This document shows, piece by piece, positions 1-9,537 of a stretch of 64,000 nt of DNA (positions are counted from its first letter, which is position 1; each line of letters opens with the position of its first letter). The position numbers were made by a program, and so were the translations under genes. This stretch comes from Microbacterium sp. zg-B185 (GTDB lineage Bacteria > Actinomycetota > Actinomycetes > Actinomycetales > Microbacteriaceae): assembly GCF_030246885.1 (NCBI RefSeq), contig NZ_CP126739.1, positions 2,170,001 through 2,234,000 on the forward strand, read 5' to 3'. The notes under the pieces were generated by a model. It was not told where the DNA came from, did not search any database, and saw only the letters and a list, made by a program, of their open reading frames with translations.

Positions 1-39
1 TCGGCGAATCGCTCGGCCACTGACCGGTCCCGCCTGCAC

Positions 40-110
40 CGCGAGACGGGATAGGCGCCGCGAGCCCGAGTCCGTGGATCCCGGTCTGGTGGCGCGTATC
101 CCGTCTCGCG
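40..110. terminator. Long imperfect hairpin, likely terminator
   Basis: Bases 40-59 pair with 91-110 in a 20-position stem broken only by one G-G mismatch (54/96), around a 31-nt loop. It lies 16 nt beyond the stop codon of the betaine-binding protein gene read on the minus strand, so it probably ends that operon, and could also end whatever lies to the left. No T-tract follows, as is common in high-GC actinobacteria. The rest of bases 1-125 shows no gene. Confidence 0.5.
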
Positions 111-125
111 GGGGATCGCCGCGGC

Positions 126-1043
126 TTAGATCAACCCGTTCTCAGTGAGCCACTGCGTGGCGATCTCGTCGGGGTTCAGCTCATCGACAGTGCTCTGGAC
201 GTTGAGCGCCACCAGCCCCTCGGGCGTGAGCGCGGCGCTGATCGCGTTGAGGATCTCTGCGGCACCGTCCGGCAGCTCACCGCTCACGAGCGGAACGACG
301 TTCGAGGCGAGGAACAGTCCCTCGGGGTCTTCGAGGACCACGAGGTCGTTCGTCTGGATGGCCGGGTCGGCCGTGTAGATGTTCGCGACCTGGATCGTGC
401 CGGCCAGCAGCGCGTCCAGCGTGGTGGTCGCCGTCGGCGAGAACCCGACGGTCACCCCGTAGGTCTCGAGCAGGCCGCTGGGGCCGTACGGGCGTTCGGC
501 CAGCTCGGGCGGTCCACCCAGCGTCAGCGCCGTGCTGACGCTCGCCAGGTCGCCGATCTCCACCAGCGAATTCGCGTCGGCGAACGCCTTGGTCACCGTG
601 TACGAGTCCTGATCCGTGGCGGTGGACTGCTCGAGCACGGACAGCCCCTCCGGCAGCACGTCCGGCAGCGCGGCGTAGACGTCCTCGGAGGTGCGCGCCT
701 CGGTCTCGGGGTCGAAGAACTGGAGGAGGTTTCCGGTGTACTCGGGGATGAGCGTGATCTCGCCGGATTCCACGGCGGGCATGTAGCTGTCGCGTTGGCC
801 GGCGTTGAATCCGTCGCGCGAGACCTCGAAGCCGGCGTTCTCGAGCGCCTGCGCGTAGATCTCGGCGATGATCGCGTTCGAGTAGTACTCGGCCGAGCCG
901 ATGGCGATCACGTCGCCGCCGGCTTCCGCGGCTCCGGTGTCGTCCGCGAGCGGGTCACCCGACGAGCAGCCGGTCGCGACGAGCGCGACGCCCGCCAGAA
1001 TGGCCGCGGCGAACGCGACCCGGGACTTGCGTGCTGTGAACAT
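126..1043 (-). CDS. Glycine betaine/choline-type ABC transporter substrate-binding lipoprotein
   Basis: This 305-aa exported binding protein should capture a quaternary amine (glycine betaine, choline or carnitine) and deliver it to the two permeases encoded just upstream. It starts with a lipoprotein signal peptide: basic residues, a hydrophobic stretch and the lipobox VATGC with Cys26 as the lipidation site. The mature part, with a motif such as YYSNAIIAE and the IPEYTGN segment, is typical of the OpuAC/ProX family. A GAAGGAAA ribosome site precedes the ATG. It is the last gene of a four-gene operon, separated by 33 nt from the permease. The exact ligand cannot be read from the sequence. 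Confidence 0.9.
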   Translation of the reverse strand: MFTARKSRVAFAAAILAGVALVATGCSSGDPLADDTGAAEAGGDVIAIGSAEYYSNAIIAEIYAQALENAGFEVSRDGFNAGQRDSYMPAVESGEITLIPEYTGNLLQFFDPETEARTSEDVYAALPDVLPEGLSVLEQSTATDQDSYTVTKAFADANSLVEIGDLASVSTALTLGGPPELAERPYGPSGLLETYGVTVGFSPTATTTLDALLAGTIQVANIYTADPAIQTNDLVVLEDPEGLFLASNVVPLVSGELPDGAAEILNAISAALTPEGLVALNVQSTVDELNPDEIATQWLTENGLI

Positions 1044-1076
1044 GATGTTTCCTTCGGGGTTGGGGACTGTGTGACT

Positions 1077-1814
1077 TCAGGCGCGAGCGGTGGCGGCGGC
1101 GCGAGCGGTCGCCGATCTGTTCGGACGAGAACGATCTTCGGATTGCGCGGCACGGATGCCGGCCGGCTCGGAGGCGCGCTGCAGCAGCGCGAAGACGCCG
1201 TCCAGGACGAGGGCGAGCGCGGCGACGAGCAGCGCGCCGCCCAGGACCACCTCGAATCGTCGCAGCGGGATGCCGGCCAGGATGTACTGCCCCAGCCCAC
1301 CGAGGTTGACGTAGGCGGCGATCGTGACGGTCGCGACGACCTGGAGCGTGGCCGAGCGCAGACCGGCGATCAGCAGGGTCAGGCCCAGCGGGGCCTCCAC
1401 GCGCCAGAGGATCTGCCACTCGGTCATGCCCATCGATCGCGCGGCGTCGATCACCCTGCGGTCGATCGCCTCGAATCCCGCGTACGCCCCCGCGAGGATC
1501 GACGGGATCGCCAGGAGGACGAACGTGATGACCGCCGCCTCGGTGGTGCGCAGCACTCCGATGAGCAGCACCAGCAGCACGAGCAGACCGAACGACGGGA
1601 TCGCCCTGGCCGCACCCGAGAGCGCGACTGCGACGTCGCGGCCTTTTCCGGTGTGGCCGATCAGCCAGCCCAGCGGGATGGCGATCGCCGCCGCGATCAG
1701 CACGGAGAGGAAGGTGTAGAACAGCTGCTGAGCGAGGGCCACCGGGATGGGCGCGAGGCCGCGGCCCGGATCGCCCGAGAAGATCCACGAGATCGCATCG
1801 ACGATGAGGTTCAC
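1077..1814 (-). CDS. Betaine/choline-type ABC transporter permease (second subunit)
   Basis: This 245-aa integral membrane protein has about six hydrophobic segments and the cytoplasmic EAA loop (DAARSMGMTEWQILW, then a Pro-Leu) through which ProW/OpuCB-type permeases contact the ATPase. The start is the GTG at 1814, which overlaps the TGA of the upstream permease gene by 4 nt (GTGA); a longer in-frame start at 1877 would add 21 Ala/Arg-rich residues unlike the family and run deep into the neighbour. It pairs with the permease at 1811-2494 to form a heterodimeric channel. Confidence 0.9.
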   Translation of the reverse strand: MNLIVDAISWIFSGDPGRGLAPIPVALAQQLFYTFLSVLIAAAIAIPLGWLIGHTGKGRDVAVALSGAARAIPSFGLLVLLVLLIGVLRTTEAAVITFVLLAIPSILAGAYAGFEAIDRRVIDAARSMGMTEWQILWRVEAPLGLTLLIAGLRSATLQVVATVTIAAYVNLGGLGQYILAGIPLRRFEVVLGGALLVAALALVLDGVFALLQRASEPAGIRAAQSEDRSRPNRSATARAAATARA

Positions 1815-2494
1815 GCGACGCTCACCTCCAGCGCGGGCGCGCCGCGCCGCGCGCGCCGCCGCTGCGTCCGCGTCCACGGCATCAGCACCCGCCCGGCCGC
1901 GATCAGCAGGCCGTCGATCACCAGGGCGATCAGCAGCACGGCGAGGATGCCGGCGAGGACCTCGGGGATGATGCGGCGCTGCGAACCGTTCGTGAACAGG
2001 TATCCGAGATTGGTGATGCCGATCAGGGCGCCGACGGTGGCCAGAGCGATGGTGCTGACGGCCGTGACCCGCAGACCCGCGAGGATGACCGGTCCGGCGA
2101 GCGGGAAGTCCACGGCGAAGAAGCGGCGGCCGGCGCCGTAGCCCAGCGCCGTCGCCGCCAGTCTCGTCGACGTGTCGACCGAGGCCAGCCCATCAGCGAC
2201 CGAACGGACCATCAGCGCGATGGCGTAGATCGTCAGCGCGAGGATCAGGTTGATCTCGCTGAGGATCGGGGTGCCCAGCAGCACCGGCAGGATGGGCAGC
2301 AGGGCGAGCGACGGGATGGTGTACAGCAGTCCGGTGACGGCCAGGATGCCGCCTCGCGCGGCGCGGTAGCGCCAGGCCAGCCAGCCCAGCGGAACCGACA
2401 GCACGAACCCCAGGACGAGCGCGATCACGGACTGGCGCAGGTGCACCAGCGCCAGCTCCCAGATCAGATCGAGGTTCTGTCCGACCCAGTTCAC
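1811..2494 (-). CDS. Betaine/choline-type ABC transporter permease (first subunit)
   Basis: This 227-aa membrane protein is the partner permease of the osmoprotectant importer. It has about six membrane segments and an EAA-type loop around STRLAATALGYGAGRRFF. The GTG start at 2494 overlaps the stop of the ATPase gene by 4 nt (GTGA), and its own stop overlaps the start of the next permease in the same way, so all three proteins are probably made in fixed ratio by coupled translation. The family is also used for uptake of compatible solutes under osmotic stress; no stress-specific regulatory site is visible in the window. Confidence 0.9.
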   Translation of the reverse strand: MNWVGQNLDLIWELALVHLRQSVIALVLGFVLSVPLGWLAWRYRAARGGILAVTGLLYTIPSLALLPILPVLLGTPILSEINLILALTIYAIALMVRSVADGLASVDTSTRLAATALGYGAGRRFFAVDFPLAGPVILAGLRVTAVSTIALATVGALIGITNLGYLFTNGSQRRIIPEVLAGILAVLLIALVIDGLLIAAGRVLMPWTRTQRRRARRGAPALEVSVA

Positions 2495-3312
2495 GCGGTG
2501 CCTCCCACGATCGCCCCCTGGGTGCGCCCGTCGCTGTCGACCACCACCGTCCCGCGCTCGGTCTGCTTGAGCGTCAGCGCCCGCCGGCCGCGGTCGGTGC
2601 CGATGAAGCTCGCCACGAAATCGTCGGCGGGGTCCTCGATGATCTGACTGGGCGAGCCGACCTGCGCGATGCGGGCGCCCTTCTGCAGGATCACCACCTG
2701 ATCGCCGAGGAGGAACGCCTCGTCGATGTCGTGCGTGACGAACACGACCGTCTTGCCCAGTTCGCGCTGCAGCCGGATCAGCTCCTGCTGCAGGTCGGCC
2801 CGCACGATCGGGTCCACCGCACCGAACGGCTCATCCATCAGGAGGATGTTCGGGTCGGCGGCGAGCCCACGGGCCACGCCCACGCGCTGCTGCTGCCCGC
2901 CGGACAGCTGACTGGGGTAGCGTCCCGCCAGCGCCCGGTCCAACCCGACGGTGTCCAGCAGGGCGAGAGCCTGCTCGCGCGCCCGCTTCTTGGGCACGCC
3001 GCTGAGCACCGGGACCGTGGCGACGTTGTCCAGGACGGTGAAATGCGGCATCAGCCCGGAATTCTGCATCACGTAGCCGATTCGCCGCCGCAGCTTGACG
3101 GCATCCTGTGTCAGGATGCTGTCACCGTCGATCTCGATGTCCCCGCCCGTCGGCTCGACCATCCGGTTGATCATCCGCAGGAGCGTCGTCTTGCCGCAAC
3201 CGGATGAGCCGACGAAGACCGTGGTCTTGCGGGACGGGATGACGAGGTTGAAGTCCTCGACGGCGCGCGTGCCGTCGGGGAACTCCTTGGAGGCGGATCG
3301 GAATTCGATCAC
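2491..3312 (-). CDS. Betaine/choline-type ABC transporter ATP-binding protein
   Basis: This 273-aa ATPase energises the importer encoded downstream. It has Walker A GSSGCGKTT near residue 35, signature LSGGQQQR, Walker B ILLMDEP and the H-loop VTHD. It resembles OpuCA/ProV but is short: after the ATPase fold there are only about 45 residues, so no full CBS-domain pair, the osmosensing module of longer homologues, is present. It begins with GTG at 3312, preceded by GGAGCAGG. It is the first gene of the operon. Confidence 0.9.
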   Translation of the reverse strand: MIEFRSASKEFPDGTRAVEDFNLVIPSRKTTVFVGSSGCGKTTLLRMINRMVEPTGGDIEIDGDSILTQDAVKLRRRIGYVMQNSGLMPHFTVLDNVATVPVLSGVPKKRAREQALALLDTVGLDRALAGRYPSQLSGGQQQRVGVARGLAADPNILLMDEPFGAVDPIVRADLQQELIRLQRELGKTVVFVTHDIDEAFLLGDQVVILQKGARIAQVGSPSQIIEDPADDFVASFIGTDRGRRALTLKQTERGTVVVDSDGRTQGAIVGGTA

Positions 3313-3354
3313 GGCGCCTGCTCCATCAGGTGGCGAACTCGCTCATCGACGTGT

Positions 3355-3675
3355 TCACTGCCCGGGACGGGGTGAGGCCGCGACTTCGACTTCCTTCCAG
3401 AACGCGATGTGACCGGAGAAGTCCTTGCCGACCCGTTCGATCGCGCTGGGGTACGGCTCCGGATAGCTCCATGCCCGGTCCTGGAGGACGCCGTCGTCGC
3501 CGACCACCGAGTAGTACTGGCATTCGCCCTTCCACGCGCAGGTGTACGGGGTCGGGCTCTCTTGCAGATACTCGTGGTTGACGCTGTCCGGAGGGAAGTA
3601 CCAGTTGCCTTCGATCCGGATGAGGTCATCGTCTTCGGCCTCGGCGATCACGGTGCCGTTCAGTCGCGCCTGCAT
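3355..3675 (-). CDS. DUF427 domain-containing protein
   Basis: A 106-aa protein that is essentially one DUF427 domain, with the family hallmarks ESPTPYTCAWKGECQYY and RAWSYPEPYPSA. DUF427 proteins are small cytosolic beta-rich proteins of unknown function, common in actinobacteria. The ATG at 3675 is chosen because GGAAGGA precedes it; the in-frame extension upstream to 3807 has no family similarity. It lies 42 nt upstream of the importer operon on the same strand, but I see no functional link. Confidence 0.85.
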   Translation of the reverse strand: MQARLNGTVIAEAEDDDLIRIEGNWYFPPDSVNHEYLQESPTPYTCAWKGECQYYSVVGDDGVLQDRAWSYPEPYPSAIERVGKDFSGHIAFWKEVEVAASPRPGQ

Positions 3676-3851
3676 GGATTTCCTTCCAGGAAACGCGTCC
3701 TCGGTGCAGGGCAGCGCTTCGGGGCTCGTCACAGCGGCCGGGGTCCCGACCGCCTTCGAGCGTAGCGAACCCCACGGACACTGGGCCCGAAGTGGCGCAG
3801 TTCGCACGGACGTGGTCGCAGCGCACCGTCCGGACGGACGTCCGGCGTCAG

Positions 3852-4775
3852 CTAAGCCAGACGCGCACCGTGCACCGGCCCGTGGACGTGCAGAGCGCGG
3901 TACCCGGCCGCGGAGAGGACGACCTGCAGTTCCAGAGCCGACTCCGGGTCGCTCGCCAGGAAGGCCAGCGTCGGCCCCGACCCGGAGACCAGTCCGACCA
4001 GCGCGCCGGCCTCCTCGCCGAGTTCGAGCGCGTCCCTCAGCGGGGGTCGCAACGAGAGTGCGGCGGTCTGCAGGTCATTGCGTGCCCGCTCGGCCAGCGA
4101 GACCGGATCGCCCGCGCGCAGGGCCTGCAGCACGCCGGGAGGGACGGCGGGAGTACGGGGGGCGCGGAGGACGTCGGGATTCATCCGCAGCACGTCCAGA
4201 TGCGCGTAGACCTCCGGGGTGGACAGGCCGGCGTCGGCCGGGACCACGACCCAGTCGAACCTGCCCTTCGCCAGCGCCGGACTGAGCTGGTCGCCGCGAC
4301 CGGTGCCGATCGCGGTGCCGCCCATCAGCGCGAACGGGACATCCGCACCCAGTCGTGCGGCCAGCTGGTGCAGCTGCGCAGTGCCGAGGTCGGCGCCCCA
4401 CAGGGCATCGCACGCCACAAGTGCGGCCGCGGCATCCGCCGAGCCCCCGCCCATGCCCCCGGCGACGGGCACGTGCTTGACGATCTCCAGATGCACGCCT
4501 CCGGCGTAGCCGATCTTCTGCGCGACCAGCCGAGCGGCGCGCAGCGCCAGGTTGCGGTCGTCGGCCGGGACGCCGGAGAGATCGACGGTTCCGGAGACGG
4601 TGACCGAGAAGTCCTCCGCCGATTCGGCCCACACGTCCTCGTACAGCGAGACGGCCTGATAGGCGGAGGCGACCTCGTGATAGCCGTCCTCCTGCGCGTC
4701 GCCCACCTCGAAGAAGAGGTTGAGCTTTCCCGGCGCGCGTGCATGGACGCGGCCGGTGGCGGCGGGCGAACTCAC
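3852..4775 (-). CDS. ispE: 4-diphosphocytidyl-2-C-methyl-D-erythritol kinase
   Basis: IspE phosphorylates the 2-hydroxyl of CDP-methylerythritol with ATP in the MEP pathway of isoprenoid synthesis. The 307-aa protein shows the GHMP-kinase layout: N-terminal [12 protein letters not shown], the ATP-binding glycine loop [17 protein letters not shown] and C-terminal [12 protein letters not shown] prefer the GTG at 4775, which forms a GTGA overlap with the stop of the upstream aldo/keto reductase; an ATG at 4796 would add seven residues. In actinobacteria ispE normally follows ksgA; here about 3.8 kb of other genes separate the two. Confidence 0.93.
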   Translation of the reverse strand: MSSPAATGRVHARAPGKLNLFFEVGDAQEDGYHEVASAYQAVSLYEDVWAESAEDFSVTVSGTVDLSGVPADDRNLALRAARLVAQKIGYAGGVHLEIVKHVPVAGGMGGGSADAAAALVACDALWGADLGTAQLHQLAARLGADVPFALMGGTAIGTGRGDQLSPALAKGRFDWVVVPADAGLSTPEVYAHLDVLRMNPDVLRAPRTPAVPPGVLQALRAGDPVSLAERARNDLQTAALSLRPPLRDALELGEEAGALVGLVSGSGPTLAFLASDPESALELQVVLSAAGYRALHVHGPVHGARLA

Positions 4776-5839
4776 AGCTGGGTCGACTCCGCCCACAGGT
4801 CCACGGCGATGTCGTCCGAGAGCATGTCGATCTGCTCGAGCTCCTCGGTCGAGAATGCCGGGCCCTGCAGCGCGGCGATGTTCTCATCCAGCTGTTCGGT
4901 CCGCGATGCGCCGATCAGTGCCGAGGAGACCACCGGGTCGCGCAGCACCCACTGGATCGCCAGCTGGGCGAGGGTCTGTCCGCGTTCCTTCGCGATGACA
5001 TCCAGCGCACGCAGCGTCGCGAGCCCGTGCTCGGAGAGCGTCGAGTGCGGCAGGGAGGATCGCTGCTGGGCGCGCTCGGCCGTGCCGTCGCCGAGGTACT
5101 TGCTCGTCAGCAGGCCTTGAGCCAGCGGGGTGAAGGCGATCGCACCCATGCCCTCCTGCGTGAGCACACCGGTCAGGCCGTCCTCGACCCACCGGTTCAG
5201 GATGGAGTAGGCGGGTTGGTGGATCACCAGCGGCGTACCCAGGCTGCGGGCCACGGCGGCCGCGGTCGCGGTGCGCTCGGCGCTGTACGAGGAGATGCCG
5301 ACATACAGCGCCTTGCCCTGCCGCACGAGCGTGTCCAAAGCGCCGATCGTCTCCTCGATCGGCGTGACGGCATCCACGCGATGCGAGTAGAAGATGTCGA
5401 CGTAGTCCAGGCCCATCCGGGTCAGGGACTGGTCGGCGCTGGCGAGGATGTACTTGCGCGAGCCCAGGTCGCCGTACGGTCCCGGCCACATGTCCCAGCC
5501 GGCCTTCGAGGAGATGATCAGCTCGTCGCGGTACGGACGGAGATCCTCGCGCATCATGCGACCGAAGTTGGTCTCGGCGCTGCCGTGCGGAGGTCCGTAG
5601 TTGTTGGCCAGGTCGAAATGCGTGATGCCCTTGTCGAACGCGTGGCGCAGAAGCTCGCGCTGCCGGTCGAACGGGATGTTGTCGCCGAAGTTCCACCACA
5701 GTCCCAGTGAGAGCGGCGGCAGGTACAGCCCGGACGCGCCGACCTGCCGATAATCCGTCGCGGAATACCGGTCTGCGGCCGCCGTGTACGGACGGTGGAT
5801 GTCTCGAATGTCGGAGCGGAAACGCGATGCATCGGTCAC
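4772..5839 (-). CDS. Aldo/keto reductase, YghZ/Kv-beta-like group
   Basis: A 355-aa NADPH-dependent aldo/keto reductase. It has the catalytic tetrad context: FDLANNYG with the active Tyr, ISSKAG with the Lys and YSHRVD with the His, in a complete TIM barrel. The length and the [17 protein letters not shown] opening match the L-glyceraldehyde-3-phosphate reductase (YghZ/Gpr) group rather than the shorter diketogluconate reductases, one of which is at 18161-18997. The GTG start at 5839 has no ribosome site but sits 6 nt after TAGGCT (read on the minus strand, 5846-5851), so the mRNA may be leaderless. ispE is coupled downstream. Confidence 0.85.
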   Translation of the reverse strand: MTDASRFRSDIRDIHRPYTAAADRYSATDYRQVGASGLYLPPLSLGLWWNFGDNIPFDRQRELLRHAFDKGITHFDLANNYGPPHGSAETNFGRMMREDLRPYRDELIISSKAGWDMWPGPYGDLGSRKYILASADQSLTRMGLDYVDIFYSHRVDAVTPIEETIGALDTLVRQGKALYVGISSYSAERTATAAAVARSLGTPLVIHQPAYSILNRWVEDGLTGVLTQEGMGAIAFTPLAQGLLTSKYLGDGTAERAQQRSSLPHSTLSEHGLATLRALDVIAKERGQTLAQLAIQWVLRDPVVSSALIGASRTEQLDENIAALQGPAFSTEELEQIDMLSDDIAVDLWAESTQL

Positions 5840-5997
5840 GCCCCGAGCCTAGCCCCGGCAGGCCGCGCGGTCACGGGATGCCGGATCAGCCCGCGTCGGG
5901 CGGGATGCAGGTCCGAGTGGCGGTGTCAATGCCCTGCTGCCGGAAACGTCGCCGAAACCGAAGCGGATTAGAGTAGGTCTCTTCCCTAGGAGGCCCT

Positions 5998-7578
5998 ATG
6001 GCGACGCTGGCCGCTCTGCCCGCTCACCCCCGCAGCTGGACCGCTCTGCTCGAGCGCGACGACATCGTCCTGGATCAGGGCGTGCTGCGGCTGCGCCATG
6101 AGCACACCACCCCTCAGGAGGCGCGCACCGCGGACCTCCTGCTCACCGCACAGGCCCTCGAAGCCGCCGGTGTCCCGGTGCTGCTGATCCGGCACGACCT
6201 GCGCACCCTCGCCCTGGTCGTGGACCTCGCGCACGCCGAGAACGCCTTGGCCGCCCTGGGCGGCGTCCCGGAGCCGCTGTACGTGAAGCGCAAGGCGCAG
6301 GCGCCGATGCTGGTCGCCGACGTGGATGCCGCATCCTCCGCACCGACCTCGATCCGCGTGTATCGCCCGCGGATCAGCGCGACGGGCGGCTTGCGCTACA
6401 ACCACGAGCTCGGCATCCGTCTGGAGTTCTGGCGTTTCGGCGAGGAGCTCGTGGAGGCGCCGCACGACAACGCGCTGACCCGGCGATTCACCCCGACGCC
6501 GGACCTGCCCTTCACCGAGGTGGAGCGCTGCGGGCGCCGGTGGCGCACGATCAGCGGCATGTTCGACGTGCATCCGGCCGAGGTCACCGAGGACGTGGAC
6601 ATGGTCTTCTCGTGGGTGGACGGGTCCTCCAACGATTTCCAGCGCCAGCGCGCGGCGCAGATGGCCGAGTACGTGGTCGGCGAGGGCGATGACGGACCGG
6701 CGCGATACCGTCACGTCGACGAGCTGCGCTATGCGCTGCGCAGCGTGCACATGTACGCGCCCTGGGTCCGGCGGATCTTCATCGCCACCGACTCCCCCGC
6801 CCCGGCCTGGCTGCTGGATCACCCGCGCGTGACCATCGTGCGCAGTGAGGAGTTCTTCGCCGACACCTCGGTGCTGCCGATCCACAACTCCCACGCCGTC
6901 GAGGCGCAGCTGCACCGCATCGACGGGCTGGCCGAGCATTTCCTCTACTCGAACGACGACATGTTCTTCGGCCGCTCCGTCGATCCCGAGCTGTTCTTCT
7001 CGGCGGCAGGCCTGACCCGGTTCGTCGAGTGCGGCGTGCGGATCGGCGCGGGGCCGACCTCGCCGAGCCGCAGCGGTCACGACAACGCCCTCCGCATCAA
7101 CCGCGATCTGCTCAGGCAGCGGTTCGGCCGCACCATCACCCGGGATCTGGAGCACTGCGCGACGCCGTTGCGCCGCAGCGTCCTGGCCGAGCTCGAGCGC
7201 GAGTTCGCCGCGGACTTCGCCCGCACCGCCGCTTCGCGCTTCCGCTCGGCGACCGACATCTCGGTGACCAACAGCCTGTACCACTACTACGCGCAGTTCA
7301 CCGGGCGCGCCGTGGCCACCACGCGGCCGCACGTGCGCTACATCCAGACCACGCTGGCCGCGTCGCTGGCCGGCATGGAGCGTCTGGCCCGCCGGCAGGA
7401 CGTCGACATGTTCTGCTTGAACGACGGCGGCGAGGCGGAGATGCCCGAGGAGCTGCGCGTGCGCACCCTCACCGACATCCTGCAGCGCATGTTCCCGATT
7501 CCGGCTCCGTGGGAGCGGACGGACGTCAGCGCAGAACGGGAATCGGCTCCGTCGGCGGAGCGGACCGTCGCAGGTTGA
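5998..7578 (+). CDS. Stealth family sugar-phosphate transferase
   Basis: A 526-aa protein of the Stealth family, enzymes that transfer sugar-1-phosphate units and build phosphoglycan capsule or wall polymers. The conserved regions appear in order: CR1 [11 protein letters not shown] at about residue 199, CR2 with [15 protein letters not shown] and later [10 protein letters not shown], then CR3 around [14 protein letters not shown] and CR4 near the C terminus. About 190 N-terminal residues precede CR1. No signal peptide is seen. AGGAGG at 5988-5993 sets the ATG at 5998. It is a lone gene; no capsule cluster surrounds it. Its last 53 bp are antisense to the end of the convergent phosphoesterase. 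Confidence 0.85.
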   Translation: MATLAALPAHPRSWTALLERDDIVLDQGVLRLRHEHTTPQEARTADLLLTAQALEAAGVPVLLIRHDLRTLALVVDLAHAENALAALGGVPEPLYVKRKAQAPMLVADVDAASSAPTSIRVYRPRISATGGLRYNHELGIRLEFWRFGEELVEAPHDNALTRRFTPTPDLPFTEVERCGRRWRTISGMFDVHPAEVTEDVDMVFSWVDGSSNDFQRQRAAQMAEYVVGEGDDGPARYRHVDELRYALRSVHMYAPWVRRIFIATDSPAPAWLLDHPRVTIVRSEEFFADTSVLPIHNSHAVEAQLHRIDGLAEHFLYSNDDMFFGRSVDPELFFSAAGLTRFVECGVRIGAGPTSPSRSGHDNALRINRDLLRQRFGRTITRDLEHCATPLRRSVLAELEREFAADFARTAASRFRSATDISVTNSLYHYYAQFTGRAVATTRPHVRYIQTTLAASLAGMERLARRQDVDMFCLNDGGEAEMPEELRVRTLTDILQRMFPIPAPWERTDVSAERESAPSAERTVAG

Positions 7579-8449
7579 ACGGCACCACACCGGCATCCTC
7601 GAGGCGGCGCCGCGCCTCGAGGGCGTCGATGTGCTCGAGGGTGTGCGGCGCGTCGACCGGCACGACCGAGTGCACCACGGTGTCGTCGTAGACGTGCACC
7701 AGATTGAACGCCTGGGCACCGTCCTGGGGACGGGTTCCGCCGACCGGGACGGTCAGATCCTGCGCGTAGCAGGTCGATGAGGCGACCGACACGGGGATGC
7801 CCGCGAACGTCGCGAAGGTCGAATAGTGCAGGTGCCCGGCGATGATCGTTCGCACGTCGGTCCCGCGCAGCACGCGCGCCAGGCGGCTCTGATCGCGAAG
7901 CTCCACACTGCTGGCCAGGGGAAGCACGCTGGGCACCGGCGGATGATGCATGGCCAGGATGCTCCCCAGCGGCGCCGGGGTGGAGAGCACATTGGACAGC
8001 CACGCCAGCTGCGCATCGCTGATCTCGCCGTGATGGAAGCCGGGGACGCTGGAGTCGAGGGTCACCAGCCGCAGCCCGTCCAGCTCATCCACCCGGTCGA
8101 CGGGCAGCGGATCGGCGCCGGGACGCTCGTCGAGCAGGCGCGCGCGGAACTGGGCACGATCATCGTGGTTTCCCATGACCCAGAACACCCTGCTACCCAG
8201 GCGCTGGGCGAACGGTTCGATGAGCCGGCGCAGCTCGGAGTACGCCGCGCCCTCGCCGAGATCGGCCAGATCGCCGGTGAAGACGATGCCATCCGGGGCG
8301 ATCCCGGATGCTTCGATGACGCCGAGAGCACGCGTGAGACGATCGGTCGCATCGACCAGGTCGAACAGACGTGAACCCGCCGCGCGCAGATGTGTATCGC
8401 TCAGGTGCAGCAGGACGCGCTCGGGCGCCGGATACTCCGCGGTGTGCAT
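7526..8449 (-). CDS. Metallophosphoesterase (CpdA/Icc-like)
   Basis: A 307-aa calcineurin-like metallophosphoesterase. Metal-ligand motifs occur in order: [20 protein letters not shown] and a late AGHLHY. Such proteins hydrolyse phosphodiesters; CpdA relatives act on 3',5'-cAMP, but the substrate cannot be deduced here. The start is the ATG at 8449, preceded by GGAGAGG; the upstream extension to 8506 is Arg-rich and lacks similarity. The 3' end overlaps the end of the Stealth gene by 53 bp tail to tail. The 119-nt gap to ksgA on its 5' side holds its promoter. Confidence 0.85.
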   Translation of the reverse strand: MHTAEYPAPERVLLHLSDTHLRAAGSRLFDLVDATDRLTRALGVIEASGIAPDGIVFTGDLADLGEGAAYSELRRLIEPFAQRLGSRVFWVMGNHDDRAQFRARLLDERPGADPLPVDRVDELDGLRLVTLDSSVPGFHHGEISDAQLAWLSNVLSTPAPLGSILAMHHPPVPSVLPLASSVELRDQSRLARVLRGTDVRTIIAGHLHYSTFATFAGIPVSVASSTCYAQDLTVPVGGTRPQDGAQAFNLVHVYDDTVVHSVVPVDAPHTLEHIDALEARRRLEDAGVVPFNLRRSAPPTEPIPVLR

Positions 8450-8568
8450 GGGACCTCTCCCTCGGCGCCGACGGCGCGCATCCACCACTGTGGCGAACCC
8501 AGGCAAATGTTACCGGGATGTTTCGTGAACACCCTGGGACCGGCGCGCGAACAGTTCCGAATCGGGAC

Positions 8569-9408
8569 CTATGAGGCCCGGGCGATGCGCAGGAACTCTT
8601 CGACGCCGAGTTCCTCGCCGCGCGCAGTGGGTGCCACTCCGGCTTTCTCCAGAACGACGGATGCCGCGGCCGCTGAGCCGAACACCCCCGACACGGCCTG
8701 CCGCAGCATCTTGCGCCGCTGCTGGAACGCGGCATCCACGATCTGGAAGGTGCGCAGCCGTTCGGCTTCGGTCCCCCGCAGCTGCGCATCGCGGCTGAAC
8801 GCGACCAGCACGCTGTCCACGTTCGGCACGGGCCAGAACACCTGGCGCGAGACCGTGCCGGCCAGCCGCCACGGGCCGTACCAGGCGGCCTTGACGCTGG
8901 GTGCGCCGTAGATCTTGGAGCCCGGCGCGGCGGCGAGCCGCTCGCCGACCTCTGCCTGCACCATCACCACGCCCCGCTGGATTCCCGGGAAGGTCTCCAG
9001 CAGGTGCAGCAGCACCGGCACCGAGACGTTGTAGGGCAGGTTGGCCACCAGAACAGTGGGGTCGCCGGGCAGGGCGGTGATCCGGAGTGCGTCCGCGTCG
9101 ACGACCTCGAGCATTCCCTCCGGCACGCCGTGCGCGGCGGCCGTCTGCGGCAGGCGTGCGGCCAGGCGGTGGTCGATCTCGACGGCGGTCACCGCCGCGC
9201 CCGTCTCGAGGATCGCCAGGGTCAGCGAGCCCAGCCCCGGGCCGACCTCGACCACGCGCTCGCCGGGCTGCACCCGGGCGACGGACACGATGCGCCGGAC
9301 GGAGTTGGCGTCGACGACGAAGTTCTGACCCAGTTTCTTGGTCGGGGTCAGATCCAGTTCGGAGGCCAGCGCGCGGATCTCGGCCGCGCCGAGAAGTGTC
9401 ACGGGCAT
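8569..9408 (-). CDS. rsmA: 16S rRNA (adenine1518-N6/adenine1519-N6)-dimethyltransferase
   Basis: RsmA (KsgA) dimethylates two adjacent adenines in the 3' hairpin of 16S rRNA during 30S assembly. The 279-aa protein has KKLGQNFV near residue 25, the SAM loop VEVGPGLGSLTL, the acidic VEIDHRLA and the catalytic NLPYNVSVP. The ATG at 9408 lacks a Shine-Dalgarno but follows TAGGCT (minus strand, 9416-9421) by 7 nt, consistent with a leaderless mRNA. In many actinobacteria tatD lies directly upstream; here a sugar transporter gene on the other strand sits between them. Confidence 0.95.
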   Translation of the reverse strand: MPVTLLGAAEIRALASELDLTPTKKLGQNFVVDANSVRRIVSVARVQPGERVVEVGPGLGSLTLAILETGAAVTAVEIDHRLAARLPQTAAAHGVPEGMLEVVDADALRITALPGDPTVLVANLPYNVSVPVLLHLLETFPGIQRGVVMVQAEVGERLAAAPGSKIYGAPSVKAAWYGPWRLAGTVSRQVFWPVPNVDSVLVAFSRDAQLRGTEAERLRTFQIVDAAFQQRRKMLRQAVSGVFGSAAAASVVLEKAGVAPTARGEELGVEEFLRIARAS

Positions 9409-9537
9409 GCGTTCCAGCCTAGCCGGGCGAGGGTGCGCGCCCGCGTCCGCCAGCCCTTGACAGGGCCGCGCCGGGCGCGCAAGTGTGGGCGCAGCGGGCG
9501 AGGACGCCCGCAGCAGGTTCGAACGAGGAGGCCCCCC

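Noticed and set aside
795..2141. 448-codon open frame on the plus strand
   Set aside because: It is antisense to the importer genes, Arg/Asp/Gly-rich and without family motifs. Such long shadows are expected at 70 % GC; others were dropped for the same reason (for example 14863-18189 plus and 20439-22802 minus).
3826..3837. 12-bp palindrome CCGTCCGGACGG near the DUF427-ispE gap
   Set aside because: Too short and GC-only to separate from chance; no repeated copy or promoter nearby.
9505..9535. GGTTCGAA near the sugar porter start, reminiscent of a tRNA T-loop
   Set aside because: No acceptor, D or anticodon stems can be formed around it; it is the leader of the porter gene.
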